Assembly: GCA_017458065.1 (NCBI GenBank)
Contig: JAFTGD010000026.1
Location: 55,398-119,397 of the forward strand
DNA: 64,000 bases
DNA from: Oscillospiraceae bacterium
GTDB taxonomy: Bacteria; Bacillota; Clostridia; Oscillospirales; Oscillospiraceae
Reading direction: 5' to 3'
Shown: one piece after another, positions 41,783 through 51,354 of the stretch
Layout: every line of letters begins with the position of its first letter
How positions within the stretch are numbered: the first letter of the stretch is position 1
Program-made: the position numbers and the translations under genes
Notes under the pieces: model-generated
What the model was told of the DNA's origin: nothing
The model's input: the letters and a program-made list of their open reading frames with translations, nothing else
Databases searched by the model: none

Positions 41783-43738
41783 ATGGAAAAGCTGGAAAAA
41801 CTATTTACGCCCGGCCAGATCGGCAGCATGTATGTGAAAAACCGCGCGGTCATGCCGCCCATGGATACCGGCTTTTGTGAGTCTGACGGTATGCCCGGCC
41901 TGCGGCACATCCGCTACTATGAAGAGCGCGCCAAGGGCGGCGTTGGCATGATCATTGTGGAGGCGATCTGTGTAGATGCCGAGCATGCCAATCCTCTGCC
42001 GGACGGTCTGCTGCTTCTCAAGCACCGGGACATTAACTTCTATGAGCGCCTGACAGAGGCCGTACATCAATACGACTGCCGCATCGTGGCGGAGCTGCAC
42101 TGCAACGGCGCCAACAGCGGCGTCTGCCCGGTGGGCGCTCCCTGGGCACCCAGCGCGGTACATATGAGCGTTTTCCCCGGAACCGCCATTCCCCACGCCA
42201 TGAGCAAGGCGGAGATCCAGCTGGTGGAGGACAACTTCATCGAGGGCGCGGTCCGGGCGAAGCTCGCGGGCTTTGACGGCGTGGAGTTGCACGCGGCCCA
42301 CAACTATCTGCTCTACCAGTTCCTGAGCCCCTACTTTAACCGTCGCGAGGACGAATACGGCGGCAGCGTGGAAAACCGCACCCGCGTTCTGGCGGAGATC
42401 ATTGCCGGTATCCGTGCCCGTCTGGGACGGAATTATCCCATCTTTGTCCGCTTCCCCGGAGACGAGTTCACCCCACATATTGAGCGCACTTACGGTCTGG
42501 AGGACGGAATCGAGATCGCCAAGTGTCTGGAGAAGGCCGGGGCCACCGCGCTGGACGTCAGCAACGGCAACCCCTTCAATCCCAACGCCAACTGCGAGCC
42601 ATATGCCTTCCCCACCGGCTGGAAGGCCCACGTATCCAAGGCGATCAAGGACGCGGTTTCGATCCCTGTTATCGCAACGGGTACCATCAAGGATCCCCGG
42701 GACGCCGAGCAGCAGCTGGAAGAAGGTTCCAGCGACTATGTTGCCATCGGCCGCGGCCACTATGCCGACCCTATGTTCATGCAGAAGGCGGCCAAGGGTG
42801 ACTTTGAGGGCATCCGCAAGTGCATCGGCTGTATGTACTGCCGCAAGCGCCTCAGCGATCATCTGACCCGTGGCTGTGCGCTCAACCCCATGATGGGCTG
42901 CGAGTACCAGTACGAAAAAGTCAAGCGCGACGGCGACGGGCGCCGCGTGGTGGTTGTTGGCGGCGGTCCCTCCGGTATGCAGGCGGCCAAGACGCTGTCG
43001 GATCGCGGCTATGCCGTCACCCTCTTTGAGCAGTCCGCGCAGCTGGGCGGCCGTCTGAACATCGCGGATAAGTCCGCCTTTAAGGACAAGATCACCCGCT
43101 TTATCCGCACCCTGTCTCTGGAGATGGAGCGCGCGGGCGTGGATGTGCGTCTGAATACCCGGGCCACGCTCGAGGCGGTAAAGGCACTGGAGCCTGTGGG
43201 TGTGATCCTGGCCTGCGGCGGCCCCTCCGTCGTACCCAACATGCCCGGCATGGATCGGGAAAACGTGTGCATCGCCGAAGACGTGATCTCCGGCAAAGTA
43301 AAGGTCTCCGGCAGGATCGTGATCGTCGGCTCCGGCCCCACCGGTCTGGAGTGCGCCGAAGGCCTGTCCGAGCTGGGCTGTGACATTTCCATCGTGGAGA
43401 TGCAGCCTGTGCTTGGCCCCGATATGCTGGCCGTCGTCCGTAAAGATATCATGAGTCGTGTGAAGGACCCGAAGCTCTATCCGGGCCACGCGCTGAGCTG
43501 TGTGACCGAGACCGGGATCCAAGTCAAGCGCATGGCCGACGGCGAAATCCTCGACATCCCCGCTGACTATGTTGTGCTGGCTATGGGCGTCCGCTCTGAC
43601 TTCGCTCAGATCAATGCGTTCCGCAAGGAGTTTGCCAACGTCCGCTGCGTCGGAGACGCGCGCCTTCCCGGCGACATTCCCAACGCCACCAAGTCCGGTT
43701 TTATGCTGGCCTGCGGCTTCGAGCCCGAGGCTGTTTGA
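41783..43738 (+). CDS. NADH:flavin oxidoreductase, old-yellow-enzyme + FAD/NAD domains with 4Fe-4S
   Basis: 651 residues, 2,4-dienoyl-CoA reductase layout. Residues 1-340: FMN-binding barrel with [20 protein letters not shown] and YGGSVENR. About 343-365: cluster cysteines CIGCMYC and the downstream GCALNP. About 385-650: FAD domain ([14 protein letters not shown]) with an inserted NAD(P) domain ([16 protein letters not shown]). Such enzymes reduce activated C=C bonds. Position between RidA and a ferredoxin-linked keto-acid oxidoreductase suggests reduction of an unsaturated intermediate in amino-acid breakdown. Confidence 0.93.
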   Translation: MEKLEKLFTPGQIGSMYVKNRAVMPPMDTGFCESDGMPGLRHIRYYEERAKGGVGMIIVEAICVDAEHANPLPDGLLLLKHRDINFYERLTEAVHQYDCRIVAELHCNGANSGVCPVGAPWAPSAVHMSVFPGTAIPHAMSKAEIQLVEDNFIEGAVRAKLAGFDGVELHAAHNYLLYQFLSPYFNRREDEYGGSVENRTRVLAEIIAGIRARLGRNYPIFVRFPGDEFTPHIERTYGLEDGIEIAKCLEKAGATALDVSNGNPFNPNANCEPYAFPTGWKAHVSKAIKDAVSIPVIATGTIKDPRDAEQQLEEGSSDYVAIGRGHYADPMFMQKAAKGDFEGIRKCIGCMYCRKRLSDHLTRGCALNPMMGCEYQYEKVKRDGDGRRVVVVGGGPSGMQAAKTLSDRGYAVTLFEQSAQLGGRLNIADKSAFKDKITRFIRTLSLEMERAGVDVRLNTRATLEAVKALEPVGVILACGGPSVVPNMPGMDRENVCIAEDVISGKVKVSGRIVIVGSGPTGLECAEGLSELGCDISIVEMQPVLGPDMLAVVRKDIMSRVKDPKLYPGHALSCVTETGIQVKRMADGEILDIPADYVVLAMGVRSDFAQINAFRKEFANVRCVGDARLPGDIPNATKSGFMLACGFEPEAV

Positions 43739-43752
43739 TAAGGAGAATCTGC

Positions 43753-43962
43753 ATGATACATGTTTCAATCGATGAGCGGGTATGCAAAGGCTGCGGTCTG
43801 TGCGTAAGAGCCTGCCCCAAAAACGTCCTGGCGCTGTCCAAAACAAAGCTGAACGCAAAGGGTTATCACCCGGCGGAGGTGGCAGTTCCCGAGGCCTGCA
43901 TCGGCTGCGCCTCCTGCGCCAGAACCTGCCCCGATGTTGCCATCGGGATCGTGAAAGAATAA
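43753..43962 (+). CDS. Ferredoxin-like delta subunit of 2-oxoacid:ferredoxin oxidoreductase
   Basis: 69 residues with two 4Fe-4S motifs, [12 protein letters not shown] and [19 protein letters not shown] precedes the ATG; the longer frame overlaps the previous gene. It lies 12 bases before the alpha subunit gene, the usual VorD/KorD position, and passes electrons to free ferredoxin. Confidence 0.92.
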   Translation: MIHVSIDERVCKGCGLCVRACPKNVLALSKTKLNAKGYHPAEVAVPEACIGCASCARTCPDVAIGIVKE

Positions 43963-43974
43963 GGAGGGAAAGAC

Positions 43975-45048
43975 ATGGCTTTAACGCTGATGAAAGGCAG
44001 TGAGGCGATTGCCGAAGCTGCGGTCCGCGCGGGTGCCCGTTATTTCTTCGGTTACCCCATCACACCCCAGACGGAGATCCCGGAATATATGGCGGCCCGT
44101 CTGCCCGAGGTGGGGGGCTGCTTCCTCCAGTCGGAAAGTGAGCTGGCGGCCATCAACATGGTCTACGGTGCCGCAGGCGTGGGCGAGCGCGCCATCACCT
44201 CTTCTTCCAGTCCCGGTATCAGTCTCAAGCAGGAGGGTATCTCCATGTGCGCCGGCGCGCGGGTTCCCTTCGTGATGCTCAACGTCATGCGCGGAGGCCC
44301 CGGCCTGGGAAGCATCCAGGCATCTCAAGGTGACTACAACCAGGGCGTCAAGGGCGGTGGCAACGGCGACTACCACTTGATCACCTACGCGCCGACCTCG
44401 ATCCAGGAGGCGGTGGACATCATGTTCTTCGCCTATGACAAGGCGGAACGGTACCGGGTGCCGGTGCTGTTTCTGGCCGACGGCATCATCGCTCAGATGA
44501 TGGAGCCGATCGAGATGCCGGAGATGATCGACTACAAGGTGGATCCCGAGAAGAAGCCCTGGGCCGCTACTGGCTGGGAGCCCGGCGACGATCCCGAAAA
44601 GAGAGCGCAGATCACCTCCCTCTTTATCAACACGGAGGAACTCAGTGCGCATACCGATGAGCTTCAGGCGACCTACTCGGAGATCAAGAAGAACGAGGTC
44701 ATGTACGATACCTACCAGATCGACGACGCGGATATCATCATCACCGCCTTCGGCACCGTGGCCCGTGTTGCCAAGTCCGCCATTGATGAGCTGCGCGCTG
44801 AAGGAATCAAGGCAGGCCTGTTCCGGCCAATCACCGTGTGGCCCTTCCCGGACGAGGCCCTGGCTGCGGCGGCCCGCAAGGCAAAGGCGGTTCTGGACAT
44901 AGAGGTCAATGAAGGTCAGATGCTGGAGGACGTGAAGCTGGCGGTGGACGACAAGCGCATGGTGGACTTCTTCGGCCACTGCGGTAGTCTGATGCCCAGC
45001 CTGGAGGAAATCAAAGCCAAAGTCTATCAGATGAAGGAGAAAATGTGA
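43975..45048 (+). CDS. 2-oxoacid:ferredoxin oxidoreductase alpha subunit (VorB/KorA type)
   Basis: 357 residues with pyrimidine-binding domain GYPITPQTEIPEYMA, SESELAAINMVYGAAG and the C-terminal transketolase-like domain II (FRPITVWPFPDEAL, DIEVNEGQM). Length and motif set fit the alpha subunit of four-subunit enzymes acting on branched-chain keto acids (VOR) or 2-oxoglutarate (KOR); motifs do not decide between them. AGGAGGGA precedes the ATG. The brnQ gene and MocR operators nearby favour branched-chain keto acids. Confidence 0.93.
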   Translation: MALTLMKGSEAIAEAAVRAGARYFFGYPITPQTEIPEYMAARLPEVGGCFLQSESELAAINMVYGAAGVGERAITSSSSPGISLKQEGISMCAGARVPFVMLNVMRGGPGLGSIQASQGDYNQGVKGGGNGDYHLITYAPTSIQEAVDIMFFAYDKAERYRVPVLFLADGIIAQMMEPIEMPEMIDYKVDPEKKPWAATGWEPGDDPEKRAQITSLFINTEELSAHTDELQATYSEIKKNEVMYDTYQIDDADIIITAFGTVARVAKSAIDELRAEGIKAGLFRPITVWPFPDEALAAAARKAKAVLDIEVNEGQMLEDVKLAVDDKRMVDFFGHCGSLMPSLEEIKAKVYQMKEKM

Positions 45049-45794
45049 TGGCAGCTGTATTTGAAAAAACCAATCTGCTCACCGACAAGCAGTTTCACTA
45101 TTGCCCCGGCTGCAACCATGGCATTATTCACCGGCTCATCGCCGAAGTCATCGAAGAAATGCGCATGGGGAAAAAGGTGATCGGCGTAGCTCCCGTCGGC
45201 TGCTCCGCCTTCGCCTATGAATATTTCAACTGCGACATGTTTCTGGCCGCTCATGGACGCGCCCCCGCAACCGCTACCGGCATTAAGCGCGCCCGCCCGG
45301 ATTCCCTGGTTTTCACCTACCAGGGCGACGGCGACCTGGCCTCGATCGGTACAGCCGAGATCGTCCACGCGGCCCATCGTGGCGAGAAAATCAGCACCAT
45401 TTTCGTCAACAACGCCGTCTACGGCATGACCGGCGGTCAGATGGCGCCCACCACACTCCTTGGTCAGATTACTACCACTTCGCCCAAGGGGCGCGACGCC
45501 AGCGTGAGCGGCACGCCGCTAAAGGTCTGCGAGCTGCTGGCAGCCGTACCGGACACCTATTATGTGGAGCGCTGCGCTCTGAACACCAACGCCAACATTC
45601 TGAAGGCCAAGAAGGCGATCCGGAAGGCTTTTGAGTATCAGATGGAGGGCAAGGGCTTCTGCATGGTGGAGATTCTGTCCGCCTGCCCCACCAACTGGGG
45701 AATGAGCCCTGTCGAGTCGATGAAGTGGATCGAAGAGAAGATGATTCCTTATTATCCGCTTGGCGTATACAAAGACAAGGGGGCGGAGCAATGA
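45048..45794 (+). CDS. 2-oxoacid:ferredoxin oxidoreductase beta subunit (thiamine diphosphate binding)
   Basis: 248 residues. CPGCNHGII near the N terminus, thiamine-diphosphate/Mg motif GDGDLASIGTAEIVHAAHRG with NNAVYGMTGGQ. It catalyses decarboxylation of the keto acid. The ATG shares one base with the alpha-subunit stop (TGATG), with AAGGAGAAA upstream. Overlaps the gamma gene by 4 bases, so all subunits are translationally coupled. Confidence 0.93.
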   Translation: MAAVFEKTNLLTDKQFHYCPGCNHGIIHRLIAEVIEEMRMGKKVIGVAPVGCSAFAYEYFNCDMFLAAHGRAPATATGIKRARPDSLVFTYQGDGDLASIGTAEIVHAAHRGEKISTIFVNNAVYGMTGGQMAPTTLLGQITTTSPKGRDASVSGTPLKVCELLAAVPDTYYVERCALNTNANILKAKKAIRKAFEYQMEGKGFCMVEILSACPTNWGMSPVESMKWIEEKMIPYYPLGVYKDKGAEQ

Positions 45795-46333
45795 TCCAAT
45801 CGTTTATCTTTGCCGGCTTCGGCGGTCAGGGTATGCTCCTGATCGGTAAGTTTCTGGCCATGGCCTGTATGCTGGACGGCAAGCATGTGTCCTGGCTGCC
45901 CTCCTATGGCCCCGAGATGCGCGGCGGCACGGCCAACTGCTCCGTGATCGTCTCCGATGACGAGGTAGCCTCACCAATGGTGGATACCGCCGATGTGGTC
46001 GTTGCCATGAATCTGCCGTCTCTGGACAAGTTTGAATCCGTTGTAAAGCCCGGCGGCCTGCTGGTTATCAATTCCTCCATCATTGAGCGCAAGGCTTCCC
46101 GTGATGATATCCAAGTGGTATATTGTGACACAATGAAGCTGGCGGAGCAGGTGAACAATCCCAAGGGCGCCAATGTGGCGATCCTTGGCGCGATGCTGGA
46201 GAAGAATCCCGTGGTCAGTATAGACAAGATGGTAGAAGCCATCCGCATCGAACTGGGTGAGCGCAAGCTCCGTTTCCTGGAGGGCAATAAAAATGCCCTG
46301 CTTGCCGGGATGGAAGCAGCCCGAAACAGCTGA
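45791..46333 (+). CDS. 2-oxoacid:ferredoxin oxidoreductase gamma subunit
   Basis: 180 residues, POR/KOR gamma domain that binds coenzyme A: FAGFGGQGMLLIGKFLA and SYGPEMRGGTANCSVIVSD. ATGA overlap with the beta gene. This completes a delta-alpha-beta-gamma set, converting a 2-oxoacid and CoA to acyl-CoA, CO2 and reduced ferredoxin. Confidence 0.93.
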   Translation: MIQSFIFAGFGGQGMLLIGKFLAMACMLDGKHVSWLPSYGPEMRGGTANCSVIVSDDEVASPMVDTADVVVAMNLPSLDKFESVVKPGGLLVINSSIIERKASRDDIQVVYCDTMKLAEQVNNPKGANVAILGAMLEKNPVVSIDKMVEAIRIELGERKLRFLEGNKNALLAGMEAARNS

Positions 46334-46424
46334 GATTGCTGCATCAGCGCGGGCTGGCGCGGCAGCAGAAAGATTCTAAACGAAAGGGAACCTACTGTAC
46401 AGTGGACAGGTTCGAAGGTCTGCT

Positions 46425-47390
46425 ATGGAAAATCTTGCCTTTAGCCTGAACGCAACAATGCCCATCTTTCTTACGATGCTCCTGGGCTATGTTTTTCGGA
46501 AAACCGGAGTAATCAGCGAGGCATTCAGCGCCAGCCTGAACAAATTTGTTTTCCGCGTGGCGCTGCCCGTCATGCTTTTTCAGGATTTGTCCACCCAGGA
46601 CTTCTTCGTCTTCTGGAACGGGCGCTATGTGCTGTTTTGCATCATAAGCTCTATCCTGAGCGTTCTTCTCGTATGGTTGATCGGACGCCTTCTCGTGAAA
46701 GACAAAGCGCTGCGGGGAGAGTTCATTCAGGCCGGCTACCGCAGCTCGGCAGCCATCCTCGGCTTTGCTTTCATCCAGAATATTTATGGGCAGGGCAACA
46801 CCGGACTCGCGCCGCTGATGATCCTGGGCAGCGTTCCCATTTATAACATTGCCGCCGTCGTGGTCTTGGCGCTGACGGCAAACAGTCCGGACGGCGGCAC
46901 CTCCGGCCTGGATGCGGCCCTGATGAAGAAGACGGTCCGCAACATTGTCAGCAATCCGATCATCATCGGTATCCTGGTCGGACTTCTCTGGTCACTGCTC
47001 AGGATTCCGCAGCACAAGATCTTTTCCACAACGATCCGCAATCTTTCCGTGTTGGCGACACCGCTGGGCCTGATTGCGATCGGTGCCAGATTTGATCCTT
47101 AGAAAGCGCGAAAAAGCCTTGGCCTTGCCGGAGTTGCGGCCTTTATCCGCCTGATTGGCCTTGCCGCCGTGTTTCTGCCCGTGGTTGTCTTTTTAGGCTT
47201 CCGGGGACAGGAACTTGTAGCGCTCATCGTGATGTTCGCGTCCGCGACGGCGGTTTCCAGCTATGTCATGTCCATCAACATGGGGCATGACGGAGCCATG
47301 ACGGCCAGCGCCGTGATGCTGACGACGTTCTTCTGCTCTTTTACCCTGGCATTCTGGCTTTGGCTTCTGAAAACGCTGGGATATGTGTGA
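46425..47390 (+). pseudogene. AEC-family auxin/malate-type carrier, split by an in-frame TAG
   Basis: Residues 1-225 (MENLAFSLNATMPIFLTMLL onward) form the first seven or so helices of an AEC-family transporter, ending IGARFDP at TAG 47100-47102. The same frame continues without a shift as KARKSLGLAGVAAFIRLIGL to 47390, supplying the missing last three helices. A single nonsense change therefore breaks the gene. It follows the oxidoreductase operon by 91 bases and might have exported or imported an organic acid product. Confidence 0.85.
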
Positions 47391-47599
47391 TAAACAGGAT
47401 ACGACGACACACGGCGCAGATTTGCCTCTATACCGAAAGTTGTGTGCAGAACCTTGCGAGGACGCAGATAATCGCTATCACCTCTTTTCTGTTTGGGACG
47501 TGGCGCCTGTGATGCAGCACGGTCCCGCGTCTCTTTTATATTTCCGTATAGTAAATGGTAATAAATCCGTGAATGATATGAAACAAAGGAGAGCTTCGT
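47391..47599. other. Short gene-free spacer
   Basis: No clear gene, hairpin or repeat. AAAGGAG at 47584-47590 is the ribosome-binding site of the next gene; TATAGTAAATGGTAATAA (47547-47564) may contain its -10 box. Confidence 0.5.
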
Positions 47600-47908
47600 A
47601 TGCAATTTATGATCATTGCCTATGACGGCAAAGATCAAGACGCCTTGGCAAGACGCATGAGCGTCCGGCCGCGTCATTTGGAGAACATCACCAGCGTGAA
47701 GGAGAGAGGCCGCGTTATCTGCGCCGGTGGGATCACCGACAGCACGGGCAGTCCTGTTGGGTCCTTCCTTATTATGGAGTTTGATACCAGAGAGATGCTT
47801 GATGAATATCTGGCGAGCGAGCCTTACGTTACTGGTAATGTCTGGAAGGATATTAAAATTGAAACCTGCAACGTCGTTATCATGAACGATGAAATAGTTG
47901 GGAAATAG
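47600..47908 (+). CDS. YciI-family protein
   Basis: 102 residues, ferredoxin-like alpha+beta fold: MQFMIIAYDGKDQDALARRM, a His in RPRHLENI and Asp/Glu residues in LIMEFDTREM. YciI-like proteins occur in breakdown pathways, some as dehydrochlorinases or muconolactone-isomerase relatives; the function here is unknown. AAAGGAGAGC precedes the ATG. It ends the catabolic block. Confidence 0.85.
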   Translation: MQFMIIAYDGKDQDALARRMSVRPRHLENITSVKERGRVICAGGITDSTGSPVGSFLIMEFDTREMLDEYLASEPYVTGNVWKDIKIETCNVVIMNDEIVGK

Positions 47909-47937
47909 GCCCTTACAATAGGGCGATAAAAACCGTC

Positions 47938-47975
47938 CATGGTCAGAATGAACGGCCATAGACGGTTTTTTTATG
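47938..47975 (+). terminator. Intrinsic terminator after the YciI gene
   Basis: AAACCGTC-CATGG pairs with CCATA-GACGGTTT, then TTTTTATG. Confidence 0.8.
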
Positions 47976-48146
47976 GGAAAAGATAAATTGCACCTTGACA
48001 AATCGCTTGCCATATATCGTTGGCTTTCTTGACCATATATCTCCATTATGCTCTGCGAAAGCCGCCTCATCTGGCGCAATTCTGACTCGAAAGCTTTTTT
48101 AAATCTTCTTATCAGGTATTAGTATTAATCCCGAACGTATATAAAA
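47976..48146. other. Gene-free stretch between convergent units
   Basis: AT-rich, with CTTGACAAATCGCTTGCCAT (47994 onward) containing a TTGACA but no matching -10 box or gene. Nothing else is supported. Confidence 0.4.
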
Positions 48147-48192
48147 CCCCGGACCCGAAGCGAGTATTGTTTCGCTTCGGGTCCGGGTTTTC
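48147..48192. terminator. Strong bidirectional terminator of the histidine kinase gene
   Basis: CCCGGACCCGAAGCGA (about 48148-48163) pairs with TCGCTTCGGGTCCGGG (48172-48187); A-rich before and TTTT after make it work on both strands. Confidence 0.88.
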
Positions 48193-48226
48193 TGCTGTCG
48201 GTTTCGGGATTCGGCCGGATCTCCCG

Positions 48227-51200
48227 TTATTTGATGAGACCTTCCAGCGTACTGAACAGCGTGTCCGGCTCCACAGGCTTGCTCAGATGGGCGTTCAGCC
48301 CTGCCTGCATGCTGCGCTGCACATCCTCGTCAAAGGCGTTGGCGGTCAGGGCGATGATGGGGATCTTCTTCGCATCCGGCCTGTCCATCGCGCGGATCGT
48401 CCGTGTCGCCTCCAGACCGTCCATCTCCGGCATGCGCATATCCATCAGGATCGCGTCGTAATATCCCGGTTCGTGATCCCGGAACATCTCCACGGCAATC
48501 CGCCCGTTCTCGGCGTGCTCCGAGGCGATCTCCCGCATGGCGAGGACCATGACCATGATCTCGGCGTTCACGGCGACGTCCTCGGCAAGGAGGATCCGCT
48601 TTCCCCTGATGTCGACCGTCTGGCGAGTCAGTTGGGCGTTCTTCCGCTTGAAGGCCTCGCGGAACTCATCCAGAACGCTGCCGGCGAAGAGCGGCTTTGC
48701 CACAAACGAGTCGACCCCGGCGGCTCTCGCTTCCTCGACGATATCGTCCCAGTTGTACGAGGTCAGGATGATCACGGGGATCTCGTTGCCAACGGCCTCC
48801 CGGAGCTTTCTGGCGGTCTCGACGCCGTCCATATCCGGCATCTTCCAGTCCACAAGGACCAGATTATAGGGCTCTCTCCTGGCATAGCGCAGTCTGGCCA
48901 TCTCCAGGCCCTCCGCGCCGGGCAGAGCCGTCTCACAACTGACGCCAATCTGTCCCAGAACCACCTGCGCATGCTCGCAGGCCACGGGATCGTCGTCGAT
49001 CACCAGCACGCACATGTCGTGCGGGCTGAGCATATCGCCGTTTTCTTCTCCCTGGCGTTCCGAATCCAGCAGCGTGACCGTGACGGTGAAGGTGGTGCCT
49101 CTGCCCTTTTCGCTCTCCACCTCGATGTTGCCGTTCATCAGCTCCACGATGTTCTTGGTAATCGGCATGCCGAGACCCGTGCTGCCATAGCGGGTGGTAT
49201 TGGTCGAATCCTCCTGGCTGAAGGCTTCGAAGAGCTTCGGAAGGTACTCCTTGCTCATGCCGATGCCGGTATCGCTGATGGTGAACCGCAGCGTCGACTT
49301 GCCGTCGAAGCGGGCCATCGACGCCACCGTCATCGAAACGCTTCCGCCCTCGGGGGTGAACTTGACCGCATTGCCGAGGATGTTGATCATCACCTGGCGC
49401 AGCTTCATGTCGTCGCCGATGTAGTAATCCCTGACGTCGCCGACGATTCTGCACTCATAGTGCAGCCCCTTGTCGCCGCACTGGCCGCTGATCATCGTGT
49501 TGACCTGCGCCAGGGCCGCGGCGAAGGAGAACTCCTCGTTCTTGATGGTCATGCGGCCCGACTCAATGCGGCTCATGTCCAGAATGTCGTTGATGATGCC
49601 CAGCAGGTGACGCGCCGACTCGCCGATCTTTTCCAGATGCTCCCGGGTGCCGTCGGTGATATCCGGGTCAGCGAGGGCAATGTTGTCCAGGCCGATGATG
49701 GCGTTCATCGGCGTTCGGATCTCGTGGCTCATATTGGAGAGGAACGCCGTCTTGGCGCGGTTTGCGTCCTCGGCCGCGGAGAGCGCATCTTTCAGCGCCA
49801 TGCCCTGCGCCATGGCTTTTCGCGTCTCGGTGTCCACATCGGTAAAGCCCATGCCGATCGCATGGACAATATGGTCTCCCCGATCCTCCGGGCGTCTGAC
49901 ACCGGCAACGCGGACTCGCTCGTACAGCTCGGCGCCGTTGCGGCGGACCATATACAGATAGGAGCTTACGCTGTCATGCTCAAGCTCCGCCCGGATATTC
50001 TCCGGATTCAGAAACGCGAGGAAGCCCTCTCTGTAGGGCTCGGTCACCACTTCTTCGGCGTACCGCTGCAGCTCCTTCCAGTAGTGGAACTCCTCTCCGG
50101 GATGGAGGCCGTGTTCGATGCCGGTGATCGCCTGGTAGCAGATGCCGTCATCCTGATCCAGATCGACATAGTACAGGCTCCGGTAGTCGGCGCCCATGGC
50201 GGTGATCAGCTTGTCACGCTGCTGCCGCTGCCGCTCCTGCTCCAGAAGCTCTTCCTGCAGTCTGAGCTTCTCTTCCAGCTCCTGGTTCTTGACGCGGTTT
50301 TCGACCTCGGCGCTCTCCTTCTCCAGTGCGATCTGCGCAGATCTCTTCGTCTGCAGAATGATGACCGCAAACAGGGCAAGCAGCACCAGCGCCGTGATCG
50401 CCGACTGCACCACGCTGCGCTGGATGATCCCGTCCGAGACCGGGCTGATCTGTTCGCTGATGACGCTCTCCCGGATCAGATAAGTCAGCAGCCAGTCGGT
50501 GCCCGAGACCGGGACATAGCTCAGCGTCTCCTGGATGCCGTTATAGGTAAAGGAGACAGAGCCTCTCCTGCCTTCGGCAAAATCGCTGCGGACCGCCTGG
50601 GCCGTGGCGCCGTTTTTATAGCTCGCCTGATCCAGCGCCTCAAGCAGGTTGTCCTCCACGGCAAGACCGCCGAGGACCGTGTTGCTGAGGGCGATGCCGT
50701 CGTGGGTATAGATGTTGCAGAAGGTCGACCCGGTATTCTGGGAAGCCATGGACACGCCCTGCAGCATCACGTCCATATCCTGCTCCATGAAGCAGACGAC
50801 CAGCTTTTCCCCGTTAAAGGGAATGCCTTCCGTCGGGACCGCGATGACGACCTTTTTGTCAGGGGTGGCCAGATTCTTGATGGAGATCTCGGGACCCGAA
50901 AGCGTCTGATGGTCAAAATCGTACTGGTCGATGTCCTTCTCCACGCCGAGCGCTGTGTAGATCAGGCCGTTTTCATCCACGAAGGCAAAGCGCTCCAGAT
51001 TGAACAGCAGCTTCATACGCGCCTGATAGGCCTGCAGATGCTCAGGGTCGCTCAGATCCTCTTCCGTCATCAGTTCGATTGCGATGTTGATCACATTGAT
51101 GTTGTCGTTGAGGTTGTCCTCCACGACCTGCTCCCGGCGGCCGGCCAGTTCGTCCAGATACAGGAGACTCACAGCGCGCACAGCTTCCTCGGTATCGCGG

Positions 51201-51307
51201 CGCGCCGACCGCCCCGTCAGGACCGTCCCCACAATCAGGATGCCCGCGACCAGAATGCCCCCCAGCAGGGCCATCCACATGATTCCGTTTGTTTTTTTAT
51301 GATTCAC
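48227..51307 (-). CDS. Hybrid sensor histidine kinase with two receiver domains
   Basis: 1026 residues. Membrane helices at about 9-31 and 303-325 enclose a dCache-like extracellular sensor. A coiled coil (about 330-370) and a PAS-like region (about 380-510) lead to the HisKA domain with phospho-acceptor H528 in SNMSHEIRTPMNAIIG, then HATPase with NILGNAVKFTPEGG, DTGIGM and STGLGM. Receiver 1 (about 765-890, VDWKMPDMDG) and receiver 2 (about 905-1026, MDMRMPEMDG) follow. No HPt domain or DNA-binding output is encoded here, so a partner elsewhere is needed. It lies 47 bases after the acetyltransferase gene on the same strand. Confidence 0.94.
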   Translation of the reverse strand: MNHKKTNGIMWMALLGGILVAGILIVGTVLTGRSARRDTEEAVRAVSLLYLDELAGRREQVVEDNLNDNINVINIAIELMTEEDLSDPEHLQAYQARMKLLFNLERFAFVDENGLIYTALGVEKDIDQYDFDHQTLSGPEISIKNLATPDKKVVIAVPTEGIPFNGEKLVVCFMEQDMDVMLQGVSMASQNTGSTFCNIYTHDGIALSNTVLGGLAVEDNLLEALDQASYKNGATAQAVRSDFAEGRRGSVSFTYNGIQETLSYVPVSGTDWLLTYLIRESVISEQISPVSDGIIQRSVVQSAITALVLLALFAVIILQTKRSAQIALEKESAEVENRVKNQELEEKLRLQEELLEQERQRQQRDKLITAMGADYRSLYYVDLDQDDGICYQAITGIEHGLHPGEEFHYWKELQRYAEEVVTEPYREGFLAFLNPENIRAELEHDSVSSYLYMVRRNGAELYERVRVAGVRRPEDRGDHIVHAIGMGFTDVDTETRKAMAQGMALKDALSAAEDANRAKTAFLSNMSHEIRTPMNAIIGLDNIALADPDITDGTREHLEKIGESARHLLGIINDILDMSRIESGRMTIKNEEFSFAAALAQVNTMISGQCGDKGLHYECRIVGDVRDYYIGDDMKLRQVMINILGNAVKFTPEGGSVSMTVASMARFDGKSTLRFTISDTGIGMSKEYLPKLFEAFSQEDSTNTTRYGSTGLGMPITKNIVELMNGNIEVESEKGRGTTFTVTVTLLDSERQGEENGDMLSPHDMCVLVIDDDPVACEHAQVVLGQIGVSCETALPGAEGLEMARLRYARREPYNLVLVDWKMPDMDGVETARKLREAVGNEIPVIILTSYNWDDIVEEARAAGVDSFVAKPLFAGSVLDEFREAFKRKNAQLTRQTVDIRGKRILLAEDVAVNAEIMVMVLAMREIASEHAENGRIAVEMFRDHEPGYYDAILMDMRMPEMDGLEATRTIRAMDRPDAKKIPIIALTANAFDEDVQRSMQAGLNAHLSKPVEPDTLFSTLEGLIK

Positions 51308-51354
51308 TCCGGATCGCTCCTTCGCCGCTTTTTCTCTCCAATTACCTCAAAGCG

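Noticed and set aside
47100-47102. Recoding of TAG as pyrrolysine or selenocysteine-like readthrough in the AEC carrier
   Set aside because: No pyl genes or recoding element seen nearby, and TAG is used as an ordinary stop elsewhere; a nonsense mutation is simpler.
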